Shown: positions 25,101 to 35,936 of the stretch, piece after piece
Layout: every line of letters starts with the position of its first letter
How positions within the stretch are numbered: position 1 is the stretch's first letter
NCBI GenBank assembly: GCA_963995505.1
Contig: OZ023187.1
Location: forward strand, 1,805,501-1,869,500
Direction of reading: 5' to 3'
Origin: Hypericum androsaemum
Lineage: Eukaryota; Streptophyta; Magnoliopsida; Malpighiales; Hypericaceae
DNA length: 64,000 nucleotides
Made by a program: the position numbers and the translations under genes
Notes under the pieces: model-generated
The model's input: only the letters and a program-made list of their open reading frames with translations
What the model was told of the DNA's origin: nothing
Databases searched by the model: none

Positions 25101-28100
25101 AACATAGCATACCCACACAAATTGGCCCCACGCTAGGAAAGACATATTCTCTAGCTAGCCATTCACATGTGCCATATCTCTCACAGACCAATCCAAACAT
25201 GAACGATCTTATCACAAATGCACATGACCACTTCATGAACATACTTCATATGCATGAGACACACATAATCAAGACCTGAAACATGCACATGCACCAAACA
25301 AAACCAAATTTATCATGTTCTATTCGCTTACACAAACGAATATCACGCAATAGTGCCGATTTCCCGAGTCCTAATCTCTCGTCACTTTCAACCTTCAACC
25401 GTTCCTCCCAGATGGTTTTCTTCACTGAAAGCACTTTGAGAAAGCCTTACATGATCTGTATACCAATTTCCAATCGTAAAATGAGGTCAGTTCCTCACTT
25501 TCCCAACCGAGTTTACATATGGAGCACACGATAAGCTCAATCGCTTTTAAGTTCGATAGATATCACATATAACCTGATATCACACAAAACCCAATTCATT
25601 TACTGTACTTAAGCTCTCTTGTATGTTCTTGATAACTCAGAGTCCAAAAATTAACCTAGAATCCAAAAGAATTAACTTACCAAGCCTTTACTCATAAACC
25701 CTGCTCAATCCTGAACCAGGCAGCTAGTCCAACATTCAACCAGGTCTTGAAGGCGATTCTTTCATCCAAACAGGGCGTATAATATGGCGTTAGAAAGATA
25801 ATTAAGTCTTCTACAATCTGTAAGAAGGAACCTAAGTCCAATTCGGAGTCCAACTAAGCTTACCAAGCCATTCTTCTTCCACTAGCTCATCTATGTCTCC
25901 CGTAGATAGTCCGTTGTTCAAAATAGATTTCCTATTGGCTCCTTGATAAGAATAGAACATATGATATACCGTTAACAAGATATTTGAGTCTTCTACAACT
26001 TCCATGAAGACATAAAAGTCTAATTCAAATTCAAAAATAACTTACTAAGCAATTCTTCTTTGACTACCTCACTTGATACTTCAGTAACTAGTCCAATGTT
26101 CAAAATTAATTCCACGCCGATTCCTTCATCAAAACTGGACATATAATATATGCTCAGAAAGGTCTTTATGTCCTCTACAACTTTGATGAAGGTATAAAAA
26201 TCTAGTTCGAGGCAGAATATAGCTTACCAAGTCGTTCTTTATCACCTGCTTCTTTCTCTTTCCTCTTACTCTCTCTCTCAACTTTCTCTTCTCTTTTGAG
26301 TTATGGCTGAGTCTCGGAATTTCTTGCCTCTTCCTTAAGGTTTCTGAGTCCCAAAAGTATATAGGTGAGTAAGAGTCCAGCTTGACTCACCTCCTTAACC
26401 AAGTCTAATGAACAAGCAAGTGGTAATAGATGATTGGTTGATTCCCAATGGGGTCCAATCAGAAAGAGACTCATTCAAGCTCCGTTTTGACTGTCTTCCA
26501 TTGCGTTTTATAAAACCTTGTCAACTAACAAATTGTAGCCCTATGTGTGTAGTTTTTGGATCATATTTATTTGTAATATTTGGAGTAAAATTGAGAACGT
26601 GGTGCTCCATTTACTAAACAAAGGTCATTGCTGTCCGAACTTGACCAACAAAATTCTTAAAGCTTGGAATAATTGACTAGGCTTTGTTGTAGTTAGCTAG
26701 AATCCTAAGAAGACTATAGAATATCTAGAAACACTTCCAAATACATCTCATATGTAGATTGTACCATAGAATACAATTTATTCCAACCGACCATTTATAA
26801 GATATCACATGAACACCTCCATGATGTCTTCATTCATTCCCCAAAAGATTGCCATCATGCACCGTTGGAAGGTGGCGGGCGCATTGCATAGACCGAAAGG
26901 CATTCTCCTGTAGGCAAAAGTGCCAAAGGGACAAGTGAAAGTCGTCTTCTCTTGATCTCTAGGATAGATGATTACCTGGTTATACCCAGAGTAGCCATCG
27001 AGAAAGCAGTAATAAGCATGTCCAGCGATGCGCTCCAACATTTGATCGATGAAGGGAAGGGGGAAGTGATCCTTTCGAGTAGCAGCATTGAGCTTTCTGT
27101 AATCAATGCACACCCGCCATCCGGTAACTGTTCTGGTTGAGATGAGCTCTCCCTCTTCATTAGTTTGTACTATCATACCTCCCTTCTTGGGTATGCATTA
27201 GACGGGGCTCACCCATTCACTATCTGAAATAGGGTAAATAATTCCAGCATTGAGAAGTTTGATTACCTCCTTCTTCACGACCTCCTTCATATTGGGATTG
27301 AGTCGCCTTTGACGATCTGCCTTGGGCTTGGCTCCTTCCTCCATATTGATGCGATGCATCACAATATCGGAGCTGATTCCTTGGATATCTAAAATTTGCC
27401 ATCCCATGGCCTTGATCCTTTTATTCACCAAGGTAAGGACTTGTTGTTCTTGCTCTGGAGTGAGCTTGTTGGAGATGATGATGGGCAGCCGTCCTCCTTC
27501 TTTCAAGAAGGCATATCTGAGGTGAGGGGGCAATTCCTTCAACTCTAAAGTAGGAGCCTTAAAGGTGGATGGTGGTGTGGGAGCCCCTCTATAGAGTTCT
27601 AATTCAAACTTCTCCTCCACCTGGTCTACTTCTTCATCTTCTTCGACCTCTTCAACTCGATATGCTTGAGTAAACGATTCCTCATCGTCTTCTCTCATAG
27701 TGATCCAGCTCCATTATTCGTCAACACCAAAAGTTTCATCAGGCACCAATTCGATGCGCATGCAAGCTTCATCCTCTTGGTGGTGTTGCATTGCCTTGGC
27801 CATTTGGTATTCCACTACTTCGTCGCCAACTCGTAAAGTTAACTTTCCTCCATTAAAATCGATCAGGGCGCGGCTAGTGTTAAGGAATGGTCTGCCTAGA
27901 AGCAGAGGGCAATTCGTGTCGGGGTCAAAATCTAAAACCACGAAATCTGCTGGAACATAAAATTGCTCGAACTTGACTAGCACATCTTCTGCGATTCCAT
28001 GCGGCCTTGTGACCGTTTGATCAGCTAGCTGAAGGCGCATCTCCGTGGGCTTGAGATCTCCAAGTCCAAGTTGTCTGAAAACCGTCAAAGGCATGAGATT

Positions 28101-29984
28101 AATACTGGCCCCAAGATCGCAGAGACAGTGAGCAAATTCGACATCGCCAATACAACAGGGTATAGTAAAACTCCCTGGATCCTTAAGCTTAGCTGGCAAG
28201 TTCTTGGATATGAGTGAGCTGCAGTTTGCGGTCAGAGAGATTGTTTCCTCCTTGTCCCACTTCTTCTTCTTTGTGAGGAGCTCCTTGAGGAATTTGGCAT
28301 AATGTGGCATTTGGTCTAGCATCTCCAGGAAGGACACGCTGATTTGAATACCCTTCATCTTTTCGATAAAACTCATAAATTTTTCGTCCACCACTGGTCG
28401 CTTCTTGAGTCATTGAGGGAACGGCGGTGGGGGAACCTTTGGTGGTGGGGCAACATAGAGTTCCTCCTCCTGCTCGATTTGCACAGATTCATCCTCCTTC
28501 TCGGGTTCCTTTCCCTTGGGGGGTTTAGTAGTCTCGGTGGTTCCTTCTATTTCCTTGCCACTCCTTAAGGTGATAGCTTTAGCATCTCCCCTAGGGTTGG
28601 CCTCCGTGTTGCTCGGAAGGGAGCCAATTTGCCTTTGAGTATTTGCTGCAGCCAAATTTCCGAGTTCCATCTCCATCTTTTTCAGCTGTGTGGCCTGCCC
28701 TTTCAGGTATGTCTCAAACTCTTATTGACGTGCTTCACAACGATCCATCCTTTGTACCGTAATACTTTGTTGTTGAATGGATTGTTGGACAACTCCTACC
28801 AACTGATCGATCTTGTCACCCATTGCTTTGACTTGATCTCCCAGATATGGCTTCCGGAGTTCTTGCTGAGCACCAGTGTTGTTTGCCTGCTGACCAAATC
28901 GAGAGAAGTTTGGCTGAGCATTAGGTTGCCTTGAGTATCCCAAACCTGGTGGTTGTCTATCAGCGATAGCCTGAGCCTCCACCAACTGAGGACAATCGTC
29001 GGTATGATGTGATTCTTTGCAAATTTCACACATATCTTGTACTGCAGCTGCCTTCTCCTTGCCCTTGGTCAATTCTTCAAGTCTTTTGGTAAGTGCCTCA
29101 ACTTTAGCTTCAAGCTTCATATTGGCATCCATTTCAAGTACCCCTCGAGTCGCTTCCCTACGGGGATGCCTGGTACGTTCCTTTGGCCACATACCATTAA
29201 CTTCAGCCATCTCTTCCATTAAGCGAGCAGCTTCATCAGCAGTCTTTCTCAGGAATACCCCTTGAGAGGAGGCATCAATATGATCACGGGATGGGCCATC
29301 TAACCCATTGTAAAAGATCTTCATGAGGTTCTCCTGTGTTATGCCATGTTGAGGGAAGGAACTTTGGAGATCAGTGAACCGCTCCCAAGCCTCATAGATG
29401 CTTTCCCCATCAGCTTGTATGAAAGTATTTATGTCCCGCAAGAGCTTGGCTGACTTGGCCATTGAAAAGAACTTCCGAAGAAAAGCGTGGGCCAAATCAT
29501 TCCAACTCTGAATCGTCTCTCCTTTTAACTTATTGTACCAAGCACGAGCTCGATCTCTCAAAGAAAAGTGAAAGAGGCGCAGCTTCAAGACATCATCATT
29601 GATATTTTGGAACTTCATGATGTTGCAGATATCTTCAAATCGAGATAGATGGTCTTGAGGATCTTCACTTGGCAAGCCGCCAAATTGGATCGAGTTTTGC
29701 AGTAGTCCGACAATCGCTGCTGGAATCTGGAAAGAGTGGGGACCTACAGGTGGTTGTTGTAGACCATTAGGGTTCCCATTCCATGTAGGAACAGATGATT
29801 CCAACAGCGTCCTTCTTCGTGGAGCGTCCCCTACAGCTTGGAGCGCTCCGTCTTCCTGATTTTGTGCCATTGCTCTCGCTTGGTCCCTCTTTTCACGCCT
29901 AATTACCCTTTCGAGTACTCCGATGTCAACCTCAAGCACAGTGTTTGTGTCAAGGTCTAGTCCTTCACTCCGGGTTCTTGGCAT
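22161..29984 (-). pseudogene. Athila-like gag-protease-RT-RNase H-integrase frame, broken
   Basis: One continuous frame from 29984 to 22161 once the solo LTR is discounted, about 1,780 codons. Order: gag (FSLRDRARAWYNKLKG near 29520; CCHC CEICKESHHTDDC near 29010), protease (CDLGASINLMP near 28100), RT (WRVCIDYRKLN, PFGLCNAPATFQR, then FMDDF), RNase H ([22 protein letters not shown]) and integrase (HHCC zinc region ending [31 protein letters not shown]). It is broken by four in-frame stops at 28722-28724 (TAA), 28410-28412 (TGA), 27714-27716 (TAA) and 27198-27200 (TAA), and by the 2.48-kb solo LTR. The 22161-24326 segment (RT end to integrase, 721 codons) is open throughout. Confidence 0.93.
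24331..26809. mobile_element. Solo LTR (2,479 bp) inserted in the Athila-like RT
   Basis: Starts TGTCACGACC and ends GATATCACA, with a 5-bp duplication TGAAC at 24326-24330 and 26810-26814. No primer binding site, polypurine tract or coding frame lies within, so it reads as one long LTR left by recombination between two. Removing it plus one duplication copy (2,484 bp, a multiple of 3) rejoins the RT frame exactly. Between about 25680 and 26230 it contains three diverged tandem copies of a 180-200-bp unit with the shared words tcttctacaa, aaagtctaattc and cttaccaag. TGTCACGACC starts are common among Ty3/gypsy LTRs, but the family is not determined. Confidence 0.9.
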
Positions 29985-30077
29985 GCACTAGAGAATCCTG
30001 AAAAAGAAATCACACGAAATCAGCAAGTTTGCCACACAAAACTAATTGCTATTAAGTTTATGTCCTAAAATCTCAGT

Positions 30078-30095
30078 TCCCCGGCAACGGCGCCA
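30078..30095 (-). other. Primer binding site of the Athila-like element
   Basis: Minus-strand TGGCGCCGTTGCCGGGGA, complementary to the 3' end of tRNA-Asp and typical of Athila/Tat elements; 18 nt from the LTR. Confidence 0.85.
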
Positions 30096-30113
30096 ATTTG
30101 ATGTACACAAAAT

Positions 30114-31579
30114 TGATAAGCAATTAAACGCACAAGCAAATAGTATAGTGGTAAGTAAGGTTCTTAGAACTGAGGGTTGAACACTAAATCAAGGCAAGTA
30201 ATTGTGTGAAGCGGGAAAATTAAAGTTTTATAATGATTGTGAAAGGTCGCAAGTAAATAAACGAGATCGAAAATGCAAATAAAAGACGAGTTGTAAATCA
30301 ATGGAGATAAACGAGCACGATACCCTTATGGACTACCCATCTATGTCGAGACTATGGTTTTTATGAAGTTCTAACTAGTACCCGGAGTGTTCTAATGCAT
30401 CTCACTAACGCTTCCGCTCATTAGGATGACAAAACTAAGCTAGAGTAGTTCATGATTACTAATCAACACTTCCGCTCATTAATTAGACCAAGAACTAAAC
30501 TAAACTCAATTATGAAGTTAACTCCTATCGGGTTATCCCTTAGTATCAAGATTCCTCATTAATACTTTAAGACATGTCAATTGACTCTTCTGTTGATTCT
30601 AATGCCTTCCGGTCCATTATTATCAACTAAATATCATAATCTAAGTGATCAATTTAGATTAAGCATTAAGATCATCAATTGACAACTACTACGAAAGATA
30701 ATCAAACCATAGCTAACATAGATGAGTAATCACATAATTAGGGCATCGCACTCACAAGAGAACTACTCGCTAATCATGTTAACAAAGCATAAAAGATTAA
30801 CGAAGAACATGATATCAATTAACATAAAAGATAGAGGAAGAAAAAGCTTAATCGTGATGATCAAGCCTTGCCAACCCTTCTCCCCGTAGTTAATTGGAAT
30901 CGTGACTTTTTATTAAGCTCCAAGCTGTGCCCAGTTGCCGTAGTACAAAAAAACTCCCCAAACCGTATAGGCTATGGCATATATATAGCCAAAGGTTTTT
31001 CTCGAAATTGGGAAAACCTAGAGGAGGTTAAGCTAAATTGGAAGTCTTGTCGGTCAAGTAATAATATAAAATATTATAACTTAAGTCCTAAAGCCGAAAC
31101 AGGAGGCTAAAAGTCGAATAATTCCTTAAGCGAATCCGAAATCACAATTAAATAGGAAGCCCGACTAAAGCTGCCTTGGGCGAACTAGCGACCGCTAGTT
31201 GACTTGCGGCCGCCAGTTCGCGTCTTCGCAAATCTCTATAACTCTCGACTAGCGGTCGCCAGTTCACTAGCGACGGGGAGCTCGACTAGCGATCGCTAGT
31301 CAACTGGCGACGGGGAGCTCGACTAGCGATCGCTAGTCAACTGGCGACGGGGATTCGCTAGCTTCCGCCTGCGTCGTTCTGTCGTCCAACCCTTGATCCA
31401 CGTGCCCACGAACCGCTCCAAATTCCTAACAAAATACATCACGAACGGTAAAAGTCCACTCCATCATACGAAAGCATTAAAACAACCAAAAACTTAATAG
31501 AATGAGAATAAAACAAACGGAACAACGACTTAAATATACAAACTACTTAGCAAATAACTGAGCGTTTACACACTCATCA
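30114..31579 (-). repeat. Athila-like element, 5' LTR
   Basis: 1,466 bp; 37 bp longer than its partner because the unit cgacggggagctcgactagc + gatcgctagtcaactgg is present twice in tandem (about 31270-31343) where the 3' LTR has it once. Confidence 0.95.
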
Positions 31580-31584
31580 CTAAC

Positions 31585-31870
31585 CGGAGAAGCTATCTCG
31601 TGGAGTAGCTATAAATAGACTTATGTCTATCTCCTTGTAAGCTATAGAGGCAGATTAATTTGCTTCTAAAGCTATTGTGGAAGAAGTGATATCATTAAGA
31701 AGAGTCTTAATCTTTTTATCCCTAACTATCTCAAGAGAATCAGTGAGCAGATTCTTTGCAAAATAGTTGTGTGTAAAGAAATGAGCATGAAACACATATC
31801 TACATGAGATATGAAGGCAGATCCAAAAATGTACCTCGGGATGTGTTTTGAGAAACATGTCAGGTCCCAG
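31585..31870 (+). pseudogene. Copia A RNase H remnant, resumed after the nest
   Basis: Directly after the CTAAC duplication the frame reads GEAISWSS, the RNase H word that copia B has as GGAVSWSSKKQ. Further on come KHIST and MCFEKHV, matching the copia B RNase H end (KHISTRDMAADP, EKHVKSLGL). So the Athila-like element inserted inside this domain. Stops are frequent. Confidence 0.8.
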
Positions 31871-32964
31871 GATTTGACTGAGTTGTTTTTACTTGTATAG
31901 CATCTGTTGAATTTACTATTCAATAGAACTTGATGCTATGTCAGCAATATAAGTGTAAATGTTAATTTGAGTGATATTTACTCCAATGCATGTCGGATAG
32001 AGAAGTAGCCCACTCACACGGGTGTTTACCTCAGTGGGAGTCAGTGAGTTGATTCTTGACTAGGATGAGGCAATTTTTAGAACATCATAAATTATCGAGT
32101 GCCTGTTCTAAAATATGAATGCCATCTTGCTTAACTACAAGAGCAGTCTTGTTAAAGCGCAAGATTATGTGTAAGCAATAGATGCTGCATTAAATAAGTT
32201 TTTTGAAACTTACAGGATTATTTGAAATCTAATGGTAAGAAGTAAGTAGAACTTACCATAATTCTGTCTTGATAGCCTAGAGCAGTCTTTGTGTAGACTA
32301 AAGCTGTTGTTTGTAAACATCGAGGCTGATGCTCTAGTATGGTATTATTTGTGAATGACGTGCGCTCCTTTCAGAGGAAAGAAGACCATAGCACATGAAT
32401 TGTGTCATATGTGCTCTACGACCAATGGATGGGAAATCAATTTATTATAAAGTGATTTCAGTTTCCTTAGTGTGAGGCCAACTCCGAAAACTATGGTTTC
32501 CGGAACCCTACCCTTAAGATCCTAAATATATTTTGGAAGTATGATTCAGTGCTGCTATCTTGGAAAGTCTTTAAAGGGTCATGGTTTGATTCGACCTGGC
32601 AAAGCTGACTGAAAAAGCAGGCTGAATCATGATGAAAAAAATATTGTTAAGGGAGAAGGTTCTCTATCGATCACATTCGATAAGCTTCGTGGTTCACTGG
32701 TGCACCTATTGTGTTGAGAGCAATACAATAGTGAACACGAATAGATTGTTTCAGAAATTACATGTGGAAACAAAGAATGTGAGATGAGACCTAGGGTAAG
32801 GCATACTTTATGTAATGGAGATATCGAGATGCTATCATTCAAGTGGCTAAAATGTGCTCTTGAGTTTAGCTACGTGCACTCGATGTATGCTGGTCGCACG
32901 AAATATCTGCCTAACACGATAAGAGAGAACATTGATTATGTTGAATCATGTGTGAGTGGGAGAA
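31871..32964 (+). other. Copia A 3' untranslated region and polypurine tract
   Basis: Non-coding stretch that aligns by eye with copia B 59220-60160 (for example the shared cccactcacacgggtgttta at about 32009). It ends in the purine tract GAGTGGGAGAA at 32954-32964. Confidence 0.7.
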
Positions 32965-33423
32965 TGTTGGGTTTACCACCCATAATCCAACAATGATGGC
33001 AGGCCCATATCATGCATGGCCCATCATCTTCTTCAAGTGGCAATAGTTGCCACATCCTCCTTGCCACATGGAAGATAGTCATCACTTTGGTGATGACATG
33101 GAAGGAGATATTTCTCCTTTATAAGGTGAAGAAGTGGTGATAAGTTCACCACGTGAACAGCTCACACATAAAAATGGTAAAAAAATTATGTTTTGATCCC
33201 TGAGTTCTCGATTCGACTTCGAGGCAGATAAAGTCGTGGAAATTGTTCTCGACTCCGATATACTGTGAGCGAGAACCGATCAGTGACAAGAACTCCGTTA
33301 TAATCCTTGAGGAGATCACGCTTCGAGAGATAAATATATTTACGTTATTAATAAATTTGTTTCATTAATTAATTTCATGATTTTTTGATTATAGTATGCT
33401 AATTTACTATATATAAATCATCA
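32965..33423 (+). repeat. Copia A 3' LTR
   Basis: 459 bp, same length as 10974-11432; roughly 20 substitutions by eye; followed by target duplication GTTTG. Confidence 0.95.
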
Positions 33424-33428
33424 GTTTG

Positions 33429-34819
33429 AATATTAACAGATGGTTGGGAGGAATTAGCCAGGTCCTCGGATCCTGTTCTTATGGGATTTGCAACTTTGGA
33501 AGGCCAAGTTTCTTTTCAGCGATCAATTCACGGTATAAAACTAACAACAAATATGTCAAGACAACATTCATTACCAACCAGTATTTAAATCATTATAATT
33601 TAACCGAAATTTCTCGAGTTCCAATTCGTCCGGATGGTCCTACTTGGTTGGATCTCATATACCAACTTTTGGAAGCACTAGGAAATGTTTTAAATATTGT
33701 CTTCTACGTGACAAATAATGTTATATAATGATTCGAATTAAGTCCATCTACAAAAAAGAAGCATCTATCTGCCTTCTAATTTAACATTTAAGTAAAGGCT
33801 AACAGATGGGTCATAAAAAATTTCATGCTCGTCAGTGGAAACTCTATATGATCAATTGCCACAAAAAAGAGATCAATACTTTGGTTGGAAATCTCTAAAT
33901 CAACAAGAAAAACAAAAATTGTAATCTTTAATATTTAATAGGACAAAGGATTCGATGTTAACGTGTAGCAGTGCTATACTATGGAACATTTAATGATCAA
34001 ACAAAAATACATTAAAAATGGACAAAGGATTTTTTTTAGAAGAGGATTCCTAGTTTTTAGATCATATCATTTTGAACAACACTAATCTTTGTATTAGCCA
34101 CACAAATTCTTATTTTAGTAAACATGCAAAGATAATTATAGATAATATGTTAGTGGCATGTAAATTATAGCATTTGAATTGATGTGTTTTTCAAAATTCT
34201 CATTGTCAAATTTAAACATTAATACATGATTATGGTTTGAACTCGATACCAATAATGATTAAACTAAAATATGTTGTTGAATCGAAACACACTTCTTGTG
34301 TATATTCAAAATGGTAAGAGGTGATAAAGCAGCAAGCCTACATATGATGATGACAATGACATTAATCATGTCCGAACCAATTTCGGCAAAGATATATTAC
34401 AATTCTCCTCAAACTTTTGATTGGTCATTCATTTTCACTTATTTATTTTTATTTTTAAATAAAAATCTACCTTTTTAAATATAAAAACTCTCCTCACACT
34501 TTACGCTATTTCAACGATCCCAAATCGTAAGCACGCAGGAATGAAAAAAGAAGAAGGTACCGTTGTGCTTTAAGTTTTGGCTAATCACAGAAGTTATTGA
34601 CAACTTAAGATTTCTTACCCGATCGCCCAAGGACACAGATAGTGACGTGGCAACTACCCCATCTATCAGTTTCTATGTGGCATACCACCACATCTCGTGT
34701 TGTCTAATTAGCTAATGACGTGGCAAGTTAAATTTCTTTTAGTTATATCACATCATCAAATTGATGATGTATTTATAATATACGAGATAATTTAAATAAT
34801 TGGGATTAACGAACATTAT
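33429..34819. other. Intergenic spacer
   Basis: AT-rich. A 100-codon frame at 33426-33728 shows no family motif I recognise and begins at the target duplication. No bounded element seen. Confidence 0.5.
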
Positions 34820-34828
34820 CCTATCACC

Positions 34829-35281
34829 GGGTCTGGATTGGGCACGGAATGCTCAGATTCCGAACCGTTCGGAATGAAGACACGCGGGGACTTTTTTGCA
34901 AACGCGCTAAAATTTCGGGACCAAAATGAAAAAAGCCACGCACAAACGCAGGCCGGATACAAATGCCATTATCACGTGACTGCGCATGCCAGTATCACAT
35001 AACTGCGCATGCCACTATCACATAACTACGCATGCCAGTGTGACCTTTTTGCAAAAATGCTAAAATATGGGGGACCAAAATGAAAAAAACCACGCGCGCC
35101 ATTATCATCAACGGGACTTGCCACTGTCACAAAATACACATGCCATTATCACATAACTGCGCTTGCCATTATCACATAACTGTACTTGCCATTATCACAT
35201 AACTACGCTTGCCACTGCGGTCCCCCCTTCACTCCAAACCGTACGGAATCGATTCCTTCACTCCGTGCTCAATCCAGACCC
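34829..35281. mobile_element. MULE-type MITE, copy 1
   Basis: 453 bp with inverted ends GGGTCTGGATTGGGCACGGA / its near complement, and a perfect 9-bp duplication CCTATCACC (34820-34828 and 35282-35290). Non-coding. The interior is a minisatellite of roughly 22-bp units with the core CATTATCACATAACTGCG separated by TTGC/ATGC words. Confidence 0.9.
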
Positions 35282-35387
35282 CCTATCACCTACCTGAACA
35301 AATAATATACGAGATAATTCACTTGTTGCGGTCAAACAAAACCTCTATCACCCACCTGAATAGATAATTTAGAGTCATAAGATAGTA

Positions 35388-35792
35388 GGGGTTGGATTGG
35401 GTACGGAATGTCACTATTCCGAACCGTTTGGAATGAAGACACGCGGGAACTTTTTTGCAAACACGCTAAAATACGGGAACCAAAATAAAAAAAGCCACAC
35501 ACAAACACAGACCGGATACAAATGCCATTATCACATAACTACACATGCCAGTGTGACCTTTTTGCAAAAATGCTAAAATACGGGAGACCAAAATGAAAAA
35601 ACTACGCGTGCCATTGTCATCAACAGGGACTTGCCATTTTCACAAAAACAAATGCCATTATCACATAACTGCACTTGCCATTATCACATAACTGCGCTTG
35701 CCATTATCACATACCTGCGTTTGCCGCTGCGGTCCCCCTTCACTCCAAACCGTTCGGAATCAATTCCTTCACTCCGTACCCAATCCAAAACC
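35388..35792. mobile_element. MULE-type MITE, copy 2 (same family)
   Basis: 405 bp with ends GGGGTTGGATTGGGTACGGA / near complement and a 9-bp duplication AAGATAGTA (35379-35387 and 35793-35801). It is colinear with copy 1 in the same orientation, but has a different number of the internal 22-bp units. Confidence 0.9.
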
Positions 35793-35936
35793 AAGATAGT
35801 AATGTGTTGAAGCACGAAACAACACATGTAGTAAAGTAGACTTTGACCATCTATCATTGAACGGGGCATCACTTTTGAATGATGATAACGCTCGCTAACA
35901 AATTTTAACACAAAGATGAAAACTCAATATATTTAA

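Larger units (their letters stand above)
17158..31579 (-). mobile_element. Athila-like Ty3/gypsy retrotransposon (nested in copia A)
   Basis: LTRs at 17158-18586 (3' LTR for this minus-strand element, 1,429 bp) and 30114-31579 (5' LTR, 1,466 bp) with TG...CA ends. The 5-bp duplication CTAAC lies at 17153-17157 and 31580-31584. Primer binding site TGGCGCCGTTGCCGGGGA (30078-30095, the tRNA-Asp type used by Athila/Tat elements) is 18 nt inside the 5' LTR. The purine tract AGTGTGGGGGTG (18587-18598) abuts the 3' LTR. About 15 point differences between the LTRs by eye (near 1%) plus one 37-bp repeat difference point to a recent insertion. It carries one gag-pol frame and an extra ORF downstream of pol. 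Confidence 0.95.
10974..33423 (+). mobile_element. Old Ty1/copia retrotransposon (copia A), host of the nest
   Basis: LTRs of 459 bp at 10974-11432 and 32965-33423 start TGTTGGGTTTACC and end AAATCATCA. A 5-bp duplication GTTTG flanks them (10969-10973 and 33424-33428). Behind the left LTR is a primer binding site TGGTATCAGAGC (11434-11445, initiator tRNA-Met); before the right LTR is the purine tract GAGTGGGAGAA. About 20 differences by eye between the LTRs make it clearly older than the element inside it. Internal sequence without the nested insert is about 7.1 kb. Remnants of zinc knuckle, integrase, RT and RNase H remain in order but are riddled with stops and frameshifts. Confidence 0.93.

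Noticed and set aside
33426..33728. 100-codon frame next to the copia A right end
   Set aside because: It begins within the target duplication and has no recognisable motif; codon use is AT-driven.
34960..35220. Regularly spaced repeats resembling a CRISPR array
   Set aside because: Units are directly tandem minisatellite copies inside a MULE-type MITE with terminal inverted repeats and 9-bp duplication, in a plant genome; there are no unique spacers.
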